Part shown: one piece after another, positions 39,260 through 55,974 of the stretch
How the letters are laid out: each line of letters opens with the position of its first letter
Numbering within the stretch: position 1 is the stretch's first letter
Assembly: GCA_039654915.1 (NCBI GenBank)
Contig: CM077596.1
Span: 71,487,751 to 71,551,750 of the forward strand
Source of the DNA: Aquilaria yunnanensis
Lineage: Eukaryota; Streptophyta; Magnoliopsida; Malvales; Thymelaeaceae
DNA length: 64,000 bases
Direction of reading: 5' to 3'
Position numbers and translations under genes: made by a program
The notes under the pieces: generated by a model
The model's database searches: none
Told to the model about the DNA's origin: nothing
The model's input: only the letters and a program-made list of their open reading frames with translations

Positions 39260-39499
39260 CTCCCCTTGTTTCATATTGATTGATCATTTTACTTTTTTGA
39301 CTGAAGTTTGATTTAAACATATTCATATTAATATAAATTGAAAAAAATTCTTAAAAAAGATATTTAGAAACAATAATCTTTAAAGTTTCATTTTCATATA
39401 AAATATTTATATTTTTATAATAAATTTTGAAAAAAATAAAATCATAAATGAATTGTTATAAATAATAAAATGGTCAATTTTTGTGAAAAACAGAGGGAG
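39260..39499. mobile_element. Stowaway-type MITE (TA-flanked)
   Basis: The left end ctccccttgtttca and reversed right end ctccctctgttttt are inverted repeats of the plant ctccctccgt type, flanked by TA on both sides (39258-39259 and 39500-39501). 240 bp, AT-rich, palindromic (tgatcatttt against aaaatggtca). Confidence 0.75.
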
Positions 39500-39807
39500 T
39501 AATAATTTTTAGTCTGTAATATATTTTCATTTTTATGAATTAAATTTATATTTTTTTATTAATATTAATATTTACATTATATTCGTTTGTTCTGGTTAGT
39601 GAATAAAAATTCATGTTCTTTTAGCTAAATTAATAAAACTCAAATAACGTATAATCTGATTCATTTATAAACATCTTATTTGGCGTTTGGTTAAATTTGA
39701 TTTATGTTTTTTTTAATGTTTATATCAATTTTGTGCTTATGATTAGTTCATTCAATAATTAGTTACAAACAAAAATTCACTTACACTTACTCTTACACTA
39801 TCTTATA

Positions 39808-40506
39808 CTTCCTCTGACCCATAATTTTTGCTCCATTTTCCATTTTGGATAGTCCCAAAATTTTTGCACCATTTCTCCTTTTAGTAACCTTTTCACTGTC
39901 AATTTACCACAACACCCTTACTTCAACCATTCCTAATAGTAAACAGAAAACCATCCCTGTCGAAGACAAGGCTATATACGATTGACGACCAAGGTCAGCC
40001 ATAGATGGACGTTCAATAAATGACGGGGGTTGAATGAGAACGGAGGCTGATTAACAGCAACAATGCCCGATCGATGATAGAGGCCGAATGATTGACTATG
40101 AAGGCCGATCGATGATGGAGGCCGAACGATTGACTACGGAAGCCGATCGACAGCAACGTGGCCCAATCAACGAAAGAGGCTGAACGATTGACTACGAAGG
40201 TTGATCGACGGCAACAAGGCCCGATTGACGACGGAAGCCGATCAACAATGGAGGCTGAATGATCGACTACAGAGGCCCAGCGAGGGCGAAGGTTGAGCAA
40301 TTGGCGACATAGGCCAAGCGAATAGAACATGCGATCGACTACGAAGGGCCGGTGACATCACTAGAGATGTGATAGCGGCAGCAGGCAAAATTTTTCAGGA
40401 GATCAAGGCGAAGAGAAGGGCAAAGCCGGAAAACGCGTGGAAACAGTAAAAATGCCTAAAACTACGCACAAACTCAATTGAAGCAAAAATTACGGGATGG
40501 AAGGAG
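39808..40506. mobile_element. Larger Tc1/mariner-like non-autonomous element
   Basis: The left end cttcctctgacccataattt and the reversed right end ctccttccatcccgtaattt are inverted repeats flanked by TA (39806-39807 and 40507-40508). Its interior is a GC-rich minisatellite unlike the surrounding AT-rich DNA. 699 bp; no transposase. Confidence 0.7.
39990..40330. repeat. GC-rich minisatellite inside the mariner-like element
   Basis: Irregular repeats of about 35 bp built from ggaggccgaacgattgacta and gccgatcgac-like blocks, alternating with cagcaac-type spacers. The long minus-strand frame with repeated VVDHSASIVDR-like motifs is a product of this repetition. Confidence 0.75.
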
Positions 40507-41440
40507 TAGTAATTTTTAAAGCAACTTATAGATAATCAGTTTAACAACTAGATTTTTGTAAATTATGTTCTATATATTCAATATTAATATATATATATGA
40601 TGAAAACTTACAGAAAACTCCCAAAAGTTTGACCCAATCTACACTTACCTTAATATCTTTTCAAAAACATACATTTTACCCGTTTATAGTAACTCTATAT
40701 GTTATGTGAGTGAGCTTGAATGCTTTGATTGCCCAATGAGGTTTGCACATTTTGCAAATCAACCGTAAGATTTATCTCATGTCACCTCAATCAAAATTTT
40801 CCTAAATATATATAATATATTCCTAATATATATTTTTTTGATTCCAAATAATTTCTATTTTTTTTATAAATTTGCTAATAATATTTAAATCTATAATATA
40901 TTTTTATTCTTATAGATTAATTTTATGTTGGTGATTAATATTAATATTTATTTTTTAACATTTTATTCACTTTTCAATTAGTTTAAATAGAGAAGTATCA
41001 TTTTTTAAGGAAAAATGTATTTTGAAAACTAAAATATATCATCTTTCAAGGACAAATATATATATATATAAATATAGATATTATTAGTAAATTTATAAAT
41101 ATGAAAATATATTATAGATTAAAAATTATTAGTAAATTTATAAATATAGATATTATTTAGAAGTAGAAAATTTATTAGAAGTATATTATATAGTTAGGAA
41201 AAATTGGATTGGAGGTGGCATAGGATAAACCTTGTGGTTGATTTGAATGATTTGGAAACCTTTTTGAGCAATTAAAGTATTTGACCCCACTAGTATAAAA
41301 TATGGAGGCTGCTATTAGGGGCAAAGTGTAAGTTTTTTAAAATAGAAAAGGACAAGTGTAGATTAGACACAGCCCTGAAGGTGGTTTTGTAAGTTTCCCT
41401 TCCTTTAAATTGGGTAGGTTTCAGGTCAACGGAATTACAA

Positions 41441-42804
41441 CTTTTTCCCTCTCTAGCCTGATATTTAGGGTTCGATTTTGGGTTCAGGTTACATTCTTTC
41501 ACCCCTAAAGAGGAGACCACCAGCAACGATTGGGTTTGAGTAGCGCAACACTTACAAAAAACTAGCCACCCTAAGAAGTGATCTAACTGTAGCTCAAGTC
41601 CTTTAGGTTTCATGAGGTAGACACTTCACTCTCCAAATATTCCGGCAATAAATTCTCTACATTGTATTTCTAATGTTCTGAGTATATAAAAAAAAAGATA
41701 CTGACTAAAGTTCGGTAAGTGTAACTAAGCCTCAGAATAACCAAACAAGATTTAATTAATTTACAAAACTACATGGAATTATCTTATATACTCCCTATTT
41801 TATATATGCCTTATTCCTGTAGGTTGCAATAACCCTTTCACACTCATTAAGAATTGGAAATCTCAAGCATGTCCTACTGCATCCTCAAGTACAGTCACCG
41901 CGTCAACTGCTCTCCATTGCCACTACCAATCTCGCCCCATGTCATTCCCTGACAACGCTAGCCACCTCGTCATTTTCCCTTTTATGATTCGTGACCATCC
42001 TACATCGCCGTGCTCCATAAACCCGCTTGGAAGCTGCTTGCACCAGTATTGGAGCCTAAGCTGCCACCGCCCTCATTTCGCCGTACCATTTATGAATCAA
42101 AAGGAAAGCAGCAAGAAACAAAGGCACCAACGTGTTTTTAGGAATTTTTGTGCTTGTTTGGTTTTAACCCTTAATGTTTCTCCTTTTACGTAATTTTACT
42201 CCACTTTTATTTTTAAGCTAAAATTTTTATTCACAAGTACACATGTAAAAAGTAATGTGAAAAGAGTCATAAAATTATTCGCATATGTGTTACATGTTTT
42301 ATATATATTCATTACTTGTTGTATATATTAGTTTTCATACATCTGTCATTTGATTTTTATATATATTTAATTTTGGTAAATAGCAAAATTTGACTCGTTT
42401 ACACCTATATTTTTATAAGAAGTTGAACCCGTACATTTTATTAAATATATTTATAACATACAAATGATCTCATTTATACATATAGAACATTATTTGTATT
42501 AGATCACTTATTATTTTTGTACATCAAGTTTGTGCGTTATGGAATCCAGTTTATACATATGCCCATTTTTTGTAGAAATTGGGATTTGATGTATTTCCTC
42601 TTGCTTTGTGAGTGTAAGATTGAAATACAAATACTTGTAAACATAAGGAGCAGAATGCACATAGGCAACGGTTATGAAATACAAAAGCAAAAAATCATAT
42701 TCCACCTGGTCGTACGTACAGGGAAAAATTCAGAGTATATCAGAGAATGAACAACCGCTTCGAGGTCTTGTTTCAGCATCAATCGCGGACCTTTTCTCTA
42801 AAGT
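41441..42804. other. Intergenic; downstream of the receptor kinase
   Basis: 41880-42190 is locally richer in GC and could be captured or gene-derived, but no frame matches a family I know. The rest is AT-rich; about 42500-42804 is probably the 3' UTR of the receptor kinase. Confidence 0.5.
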
Positions 42805-46855
<4,051 letters not shown>

Positions 46856-47119
46856 GTCTAAACTCTTTTAAGTTTGGAAGCAAAGAAAACCGGTTATTTA
46901 GAAGCAAGAGTAGGGACTTACGTTTCAAGGCTAAAGTCAACCAGACAGAGGCCGAGACTTTAGGGGGGAGATTCTAAAATATGGGGGCTTGTACCAATAC
47001 CGCCCTTTTCATGGCTCATCCCCAAACTTTTGTTCTCTGAACAGTTAAGGACCCAAGTTTAGAAATATCACAATAGTATACAAAATAAGAAAATCACATT
47101 GTAACCTGAACAACAAGTT

Positions 47120-50100
47120 ACAGGTTATGCGGTATGTAGTTTAGGCTAAACGGTATAATAATTAGGTTAGGTGGTAACAGATTTAGGTTAAATGATATTA
47201 GATTTAGGTTCATGTGATATAAAATTTAGATGGTATGAGAATTAAGTTAATATGGTATGAGATTGAAGTTAAATGGTATGAGATTCAGGTTATGGTATAG
47301 GATTAAGGTTAAATGGTATGAGATTCAGATTAAGTGGTATGAGATTCAGGTTCATCTACTATGAGATTTAGGTTCATATGGTATGATATTAAGGTTGTTA
47401 TGGTATGATAATGAGGTTGTTGTGATATAGGATTCAGGTTAAGTGGTATACGATTGAGGTTAAATGGTATAAGATTCACGTTATGGTATAGGATTGAGGT
47501 TAAATAGTATGATATTCAGGTTTAATGGTATGAGATTCATGTTAACTGGTATCAGATTGAGGTTGATCTGGTATGATATTGAGATTCATATAGTATGATA
47601 TTAAGGTTATTATGGTATGATATTGAGTTTGTTGTGGTATCAGATTCAGGTTAAGTGGTACGCGATTCAGGTTAAGTGGTATGAGATTGAGGTTAAATGG
47701 TATGAGATTTAAGTTATGGTATAGGATTAAGGTTAAATGGTATGATATTCAGGTCTAATGGTATGAGATACAGGTTAAGTGGTATGACATTCAGGTTCAT
47801 CTGGTATGAGATTTAGGTTTATATGGTATGAGATTAAGGATATTGTGGTATGATAATGAGGTTGTTATGGTATAGGATTCAGGTTAAGTGGTATGCCATT
47901 TAGGTTAACTGGTATGAGATTCAGGTTATGGTATAGGACTGAGGTTCATATGGTATGAGATTAAGGTTATTGTGGTATAGGATTCAGGTTAGGTGGTATG
48001 CGATTCAGGTTAAGTGGTATGAAATTGAGGTTAAATGGTATGAGATTCAGGTTATGGTATAGGATTGAGGTTAAATGGTATGATATTCAGGTCTAATGGT
48101 ATGAGATTCAGGTTAAGTGGTATGGGATTGAGGTTCATATGGTATGAGATTAAGGATATTGTGGTATGATAATTAAGTTGTTATGGTATAGGATTCAGGT
48201 TAAGTGGTATGCCATTTAGGTGAACTGGTATGAAATTGAGGTTATGGTATAGGATTGAGGATCATATGGTATGAGATTAAGGTTATTATGGTATGATAAT
48301 GAGGTTGTTGTGGTATCGAATTCAGGTTAAGTGGTATGCGATTCAGGTTAAATGGTATGAGCTTGAGGTTAAATGGTATGAGATTCAGGTTATGGTATAG
48401 GGTTGAGGTTAAATGGTATGAGATTGAGGTTAAATGGTATAAGATTCACGTTATGGTATAAGATTGAGGTTAAATAGTATGATATTCAGGTTTAATGGTA
48501 TGAGATTCAGGTTAAATGGTATGAGATTCATGTTAACTGGTATCAGATTGAGGTTGATCTGGTATGATATTAAGGTTCATATGGTATGATATTAAGGTTA
48601 TTATGGTATGATATTGAGTTTGTTATGGTATCAGATTCAGGTTAAGTGGTATGCGATTCAGGTTAAATGGTATGAGATTTAGGTTAAGGTATAGGATTAA
48701 GGTTAAATGGTATGATATTCAGGTCTAATGGTATGAGATACAGATTAAGTGGTATGACATTCAGGTTCATCTGGTATGAGATTTAGGTTCATATGGTATG
48801 AGATTCAGGATATTGTGGTATGATAATGAGGTTGTTATGGTATAAGATTCAGGTTAAGTGGTATGCCATTTAGGTTAACTGGTATGAGATTCAGGTTATG
48901 GTATAGGACTGAGGTTCATATGGTATGAGATTAAGGTTATTATGGTATGATAATTAGATTGTTGTGGTATAGAATTCAGGTTAGGTGGTATGCGATTCAG
49001 GTTAAGTGGTATGAAATTGAGGTTAAATGGTATGAGATTCAGGTTATGGTATAGGATTGAGGTTAAATGGTATGATATTCAGGTCTAATGGTATGTGATT
49101 CAGGTTAAGTGGTATAAGATTGAGGTTCATATGGTATGAGATTAAGGATATTGTGGTATGATAATTAAGTTGTTATGGTATAGGATTCAGGTTAAGTGGT
49201 ATGCCATTTAGGTGAACTGGTATGAAATTGAGGTTATGGTATAGGATTGAGGTTCATATGGTATGAGATTAAGGTTGTTGTGGTATGATAATAAGGTTGT
49301 TGTGGTATCGAATTCAGGTTAAGTAGAATGCGATTCAGGTTAAGTGGTATGAGATTGAGGTTAACTGGTATGAGATTCAGGTTATGGTATACGATTCAGG
49401 TTCATCTGGTTAAGTGGTTAAATGGTATGAGGTTCAGGTTATGAGATTGAGGTTAAATGGTATGAGATTCAGGTTCATCTGGTATGAGATTTAGGTTCAT
49501 ATCGTATGAGATTAAGTATATTGTGGTATGATAATGAGGTTGTTATGGTATAGGATTCAAGTTAAGTGGTATGCCATTAAGGTTAACTGGTATGAGATTT
49601 AGGTTATGGTATAGGATTGAGGTTCATATGGTATGAGATTAAGGTTATTATGGTATGATAATTAGGTTGTTGTGGTATAGGATTCAGGTTAAGTGGTATG
49701 CGATTCAGGTTAAGTGGTATGAGATTGAGGTTAAATGGTATGAGATTCATGTTATGGTATACGATTGAGGTTAAATTGTATAATATTCAGGTCTAGTGGT
49801 ATGAGATGTAGGTTAAGTGGTATGACATTCAGGTTCATTTGGTATGAGATTTAGGTTCATATGGTATGAGATTAAGGATATTGTGGTATGATAATGAGGT
49901 TGTTATGGTATAGGATTCAGGTTAAGTGGTATGCCATTTAGGTTAACTGGTATAAGATTCATGTTAACTGGTATGAGATTCAGGTTATGGTATATGATTG
50001 AGGATCATATGGTATGAGATTAAGGTTATTGTGGGATAATAATGAGGTTGTTGTGGTATCGAATTCAGCTTAAGTGGTATGCGATTCAGGTTAAGTGGTA

Positions 50101-50725
50101 TGAGATTGAGGTTAAATGGTATGAGATTCAGGTTATGGTTTAGGATTGATGTTAAATGGTATGATATTCAGATTTATTGGTATGAGATTCAGGTTAAATG
50201 GTATGAGATTCAGGTTATTGTGGTATGATATGTAGGTTGTTATGGTATATGATTCAGGTTAAGTGGTATGCAATTGAAGTTAACTGGTATTAGATTCAGG
50301 TTCAATGGTATGCGATTCAGGTTAAGTGGTATGAGATTGAGATTAAATGGTATGAAATTTAGGTTATGGTATAGGATTGAGGTTCATATGGTATGAGATT
50401 AAGGTTATTGTGGTATGATAATTAGGTTGTTATGGTATATTGTTCAGGTTAAGTGGTATATGATTCAGGTTAGCCGGTATGAGATTCATGTTAACTAGTA
50501 TCATATTCAGGTTGATCTGGTATGAGATTGAGGTTCATATGGTATGGGATTAAGGTTATTGTGGTATGATAATTAGGTTGTTATGGTATAGGATTCAGGT
50601 TAACTGGGATGAGATTCAGGTTATGGTATAGTATTAAGGTTCATATGGTATGATATTAAGGTTGTTGTGATATGATAATTAGGTTGTTATGGTACAAGAT
50701 TCAGGTTAAGTGGTATGATAATTTA
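47120..50725. repeat. 3.6-kb minisatellite of ~21-bp units with ~1-kb higher-order period
   Basis: The array is made of degenerate units close to ggtatgagattcaggttaa, with recurring variants (ttatggtatagg, ttcatatgg, ttgttatgg, gccatttagg). The variants recur in the same order at about 0.97-0.99 kb. Markers: ggttgatctggtatga at 47561 and 48552; gccatttaggtgaac at 48211 and 49203; ggactgaggttcat ending near 47940 and 48910. The plus strand is strikingly poor in C. There is no coding potential. It begins about 260 bp upstream of the receptor-kinase start. Confidence 0.9.
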
Positions 50726-53700
50726 GGTTTAGGATTAAAATTTAAGGTTTAGGGTTAATGATTAGGAATTAGAGTTAGAGATTGGGGTTAATATTCATTC
50801 TATTTTTGGATCTTTATTACTATTTAATTCTAGTTCTTTGACATCCATAATAATCTTCATAATTACTCGTCGTAAATAACCTAGCCTAAAATTACCTAAG
50901 ATGGAAATTGACATGACTTGTATTTAACTAGAACAAATAAACCCGAACGTAAAATTTTGAGTTTTTGGATTATGTTATAGTTATATTACAGTTAAATTTT
51001 TATTTAGTATTAAATAAATATATAAAAAGTATATATAATTATATAAAATTAATATAACTCCATAATTATCTAGATTATTTTCTTCATTTCTAAATAGTAC
51101 ATAAATTACGAAAGATGAAAAAAATTCTGTTTTATTTTAATATTTAAAAAATAAAATTTCATAAAAAAATTAACGAAAACATAGAAATATTACAAACAAT
51201 GGATTATTTGCTTTAAAATTTTATTCAAATTTATTTCTCAAAAATTGGCAATCAATATCTACACAATTAGGGATTAGTTTTCATTATATTTGTTGGGTTT
51301 TGTTACTATTTTATGGTTTAATTTAAAAAAATAGATAATTGGATTTAATTATATTTTTTTGGCATCCATAAAAGTCTCTCTAATTGTCCAACCTAAATAA
51401 CTTGGCCTAAAATTACCTAAGCTCGAAATTGACCTGACTTGTATTAAACTCAAACAAAAAACCCGAATGTAGAATCTGTATTAATAATAATAATTTTAAT
51501 AAAATAATAGTAGAAATTTGTATTCAGTAAAAAGTATAGTTAATTAATAGAATTATATTTAATGGTATTGAATTTATTAATTGTAATCATCACATATATA
51601 ATTAAATATATTGAAAGCAATAAATCAATTTTTTATAGGCGTAAAAAGTATAATTATTAACTAATGATATGAATAATGTGTATAATTATATAAAATAAGT
51701 ATTAAAATAATTTTTATGATGTTATTAAATTTCAATGAATTTATCTTTTTTTAATGTTTAAAAAAATTCTTAAAAAATTAATAGTATCAGACAAATATTA
51801 CAATCAATGGATTCAGGTTTAGGTTTATAGATTAAGATAAGATTTTTAGGGTTAGGGTTACGTATAGGATCTATGGTTTGGGTTTAGGTTCATAGTTTAG
51901 AGTTACACTTTTAAGTTTTACATTTATGTGAGAGTTTTGTTAGGGTTAAAATTTAATTTATTATTATTTTTTTACATTACATTAAGGGCTTAGGGTTTAG
52001 AGTTATGGATTATAGTTTGAATTATGCTATCTATTTGTTTAATTTTTTTATTATTTTCATATGGCTATTATATTTAAACTGCTGGTGTAATGTCTACACT
52101 ATGTTAGGAATATCCATATTTAGTAACTCTATGTTAAAAACATCTATATTTGGCAAGTTTATATTACGAACATCCATATTTAGCAAGTCTATATTAGGAA
52201 CATCCACATTTGGTAAATCTATGTTTTGGTTCTTCCAAATAAGTAACTTCCATATTTACTAATTAAGTTTAATAATCTAGTCATTTTGGCTTTTGCATTA
52301 ATAATCTGATTAAACATGAAAGCTAAAAATTTGAAACTAATATCTATTTAACCTGGAATCAACATGAGTCCAAAATCCCAATTCTGAAATTTACTTAACT
52401 CGAAATTTAATTTTCGTAGGATAATTGGAAATCTTATTATAATATATGAGAGTAATTAGATTTGAAAAAAATAAATTTTCCTTGGTACTTTACGAAGTCC
52501 TATAAGAACAATTGACTTTCATATTTATTAAGTATTTAAGCGCCTTACTTTCATGTTTATTAAATTAATTTGTGGCTAAAACAACAAATAAATTTTCATA
52601 TATTCTTTTGGGAAGTTAAGGTTTAGGGTTATTTATGATTTAGTTTTTAAGGTTTAATGTTAAGGTTAGGGTTAGAAATTTGTTAAGAAAATATTAAAAA
52701 AGAATCAGACTTGAACGAAATAAATATGCCTTGGTTCTGGTACTCCTGTCTAGGGTTTAGGTTTATAGATTAAGGTAAGGTTTTTAGGGTTAGGGTTAAG
52801 TCTTGAATTTATGTATAGGGTTTAGGTTTATAGTTTAGAGGCACATTTTTACGTTTTAGGATTATGTTAGAGTCATATATGTGATGGTTAAATTTTTATT
52901 TAGTTTTTTTTCCCATTACATTAAGGGTTTATGGTTTAGGGTTATGTATTAGAGTTTGAAATATGTTTCCTATATATAATATAATTTTTTTAGTGGCCCC
53001 ATTATATTTAAATTGCTGGTGTAATGTATACACTATGTTAGGAACATTCATCTTTATGACTATATGGGTTTAGTAAGTCAATTCATTATGCCTTAATGTA
53101 AATGAGTAAGCAAATTCGTTCTAACTTAAGTTAACTTCCAAGAACCAATTTCATAACTAAGCCAATATTATGCATGTGTGTTAATCAATTCAAAATACAA
53201 TTTTTATGATGTTATTAAATATCTATGAATATATCTTTTTTAATGCGTAAACAAAGAAAAATTCATAACATATTATTAGTATTATAGAAGTTTTACAATC
53301 AATGGATTATTTGACCTAAATACAATTATCTTTCAAATAAAATTGGTTCAAGGTAGAATACGATGTATACGTAAAATGTACTTGCTTTTTTGGTTAAATG
53401 TGTTTAGAAGAATTGTAACCAATCAATTTTCCTAAGTTGAGTAGGTGTATTATACGGTCTACAAGACTAATCAGATATGAACGAAATAAATATATCTCGG
53501 GACTTGTCTAAATTCACCAATAACAATGGACTTAAAAAGATTAAGTAACTAAAATAATTGGATAACTAATATAACATTTTATGCAATTCATGACTTACAT
53601 TAAATACACTTTTAAGTTGTAGGTTTATGTTTGCGTTTTGTTAGGGTTAAAATTTTATTTATTAATTTTGTTTACATAACATTAAGGGCTTAGGGTTTAG

Positions 53701-55380
53701 AGTTATGGATTATAGTTTGAATTATGCTATCTATTTATTTTAATTTTTTTTTCTTTTCATATGGCTATTATATTTAAACTGTTGATGCAATGTCTACAGT
53801 ATGTTAAGAACATCCATATTTAGCAACTCTATGTTAGAAACATTTATATTTGGCAAGTTTATATTACGAACATCCATATTTAGCAAGTCTATATTAGGAA
53901 CATCCACATTTAGGAAATCAATGTTTTGGTTCTTCCAAATCAATGTATTTGCTTTTTTGGTTAAATGTGTTTAGAATAATTGTAACCAATCAATTTTCCT
54001 AACTTGAGTAGGTGTATTATATGCTTTACAAGACTAATCGGTTATGAACAAAATAAATCTATCTCGGGAGTTGTCTAAATTCACCAATAACAATGTACTT
54101 AAAAATTTTTCCCTCTACTAAAATAATTGGATAACTAATATAAAATTTTATGCAATTCATGACTTACATAAGAGACTAGGGACTAGGTTTAGCGTTTAGA
54201 GTTAGGGGTTTAGGGTTAAGGTTAGGGTCTAGTGTTAGAGATTAAGGTTAATGTTAAGGTTTGGGTTCTTGAAAGATTTTTAAAGTTGTTTTTAAAAGTA
54301 GAGGGAGATAAGTGTAATTTTTTTTAAATTTTTTTACAAAAGTAAGAGATTTACGTACTTTTTAGGAGTAGGCACTAATAAATGTTTCTTACATCAGTTT
54401 GAACTGGTTATATGGTATAACCAATAAAACGGATTTTATATTCATGCATAGTGATCAGATTAAGGTTCTCATGGTATGGTATTCATGTTAATAGGGTTAT
54501 GGTGAGGGTTAAGGATTACGGTTTAAGATTAGGGTTTATTAAAAAGGTTTATTTAGGGTTATGGATTAACAATTTATTGTCAGGGATTAGAGTTTATTTT
54601 CATTCCATTTTGATTGAGGTTTAACTGAAAAAAAATATTAGTTATATTTAATTCTATTTATTTTGGCATCCATAATAGTCCATGTAATTACGTAATATAA
54701 ATTTGATGGCAACAAATTATGTCAAAATTTGAGCTGACTTTTATTAAACGCAATGAAAGAAACAAACAATCGTATCTGCTTAATCCGAAATCAACCTGAA
54801 CGTCGAAACTGAAACTTCGTTGGTTAAATTACGATTGTTATTAGAATGTGGCCGTATGATCCTAATATCACATATGGGTCAAGCAAAGAAGCAATTACAT
54901 TGAAATTTATTCAATGTAAGCATCACATATATATTTAATGTTCTTGAAACCAAGAAACCATTTATTTTGACCCTTACACATTATAATTATTAACTTATGA
55001 TATGAATAATGTAATTGATTGTATGAAATAAATATTACTCTATATATGTACATTATTACCACCATTCGCAAATAGTAGATAAATTAGCAAAGATCAAAAA
55101 ATGATGTGTTCTTTTACCTTTTTGTCTTGTACATTTGCCCAACATAATAAAACATGAAAAGTACATTTTTGTTATAATTTAACAGCATGTATTTTAAATG
55201 TTTAACAACAAGTAATGTAAATGTTGTCCACAAAGTTTACATTTAACGAAAAGCAGAGTCCACAAAGTTGTAGTTGCCTGTTCATTTTCTATATTTACTT
55301 ACAACAATTTCAATACAAGTATTTGGTTGTAAACGTTTACCTGCTGCCAAATAAGTTAATTGATTATTAGCGGTACCGCT
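50726..55380. repeat. AT-rich block with telomere-like motifs and local duplications
   Basis: Degenerate plant-telomere motifs (tttaggg, ttagggtt) cluster at about 50720-50790, 51810-51880, 52610-52680, 52745-52850, 53685-53705, 54170-54260 and 54490-54580. Segments are duplicated in direct orientation: about 51955-52260 with 53655-53945 (offset 1700 at the 30-bp repeats), about 53380-53580 with 53945-54150, 50885-50960 with 51390-51470, and 51815-51870 with 52746-52805. No gene is visible. Confidence 0.75.
52106..52225. repeat. 30-bp tandem repeat x4, duplicated at 53806-53925
   Basis: Four consecutive 30-bp units of the type ggaacatccatatttagcaa begin at 52106, 52136, 52166 and 52196. The same four-unit block recurs exactly 1700 bp further on, at 53806-53925. 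Confidence 0.85.
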
Positions 55381-55974
55381 TAAGAAAAGAAAAACTCAAA
55401 ATCTAGGAACCCATCGTCTATTCCTTCCAGCGAACACTGAAAATCCATAAAACTTCATATCTCAGTTGCCCAGGCTACTGCGCTCCATCAACCACCAGCC
55501 TAGCCCTGGATGCTGCATTTGAACACGCTGCTGCTGCTGTACATTAACTATGGACGCGTTTCCCGGGTACGCTTGTTCACTCCTCCATCTATGCTCCATA
55601 TACGTGTTGCGACTGTTGCTAATGTCCCAGATTTTCTACCTCTAGGTTGTTGTACAGCCGTTGGCATGGTATGGCAGTTTGCAGCAACCTGAAGCTTTAG
55701 GGATGTCCACCAACTGTTCGTCAGAATGTATGCCTTAATAGATAACCACTCTTGTTGACGTTCAGGTTTATCTGTTTACTTGTTTTCACGTTTCTTTTTT
55801 TCGTTACATTGTTTTGCATTACGCTATCCTAAGGTGTAGTTGATTACTACTTCATTGACAGTACTTGCAACGACCAGTTGTAATAACGGTTGATGAAGTT
55901 TAGTATGGATAACATTTACATTCCATTATTCCAGTACCTTAACCATTTGGGCAAACTTTGCAGACCTCCAGTAA

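Larger units (their letters stand above)
38985..41440. mobile_element. Long-TIR repeat complex with three related arms
   Basis: A block of about 200-250 bp occurs three times: forward at about 38990-39200, forward again at about 40605-40810, and inverted at about 41200-41420. Shared motifs include aaacttacaaaa, ctacactt, cattttgcccctaatagta, aaatcaaccacaaggatt and tctcatgtcac. The outermost pair would bound a 2.4-kb element; the middle copy with the right arm would bound an 0.8-kb one. Two TA-flanked MITEs lie inside. There is no coding capacity. Confidence 0.6.

Noticed and set aside
40013..40330. 105-codon minus-strand repetitive frame
   Set aside because: Translation of the minisatellite inside the mariner-like element.
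47120..50725. CRISPR-like array
   Set aside because: Units are contiguous, degenerate and without unique spacers, in a plant nuclear context; this is a minisatellite.
52005..52262. 85-codon frame with a ten-residue repeat
   Set aside because: Explained by a 30-bp tandem repeat in non-coding DNA.
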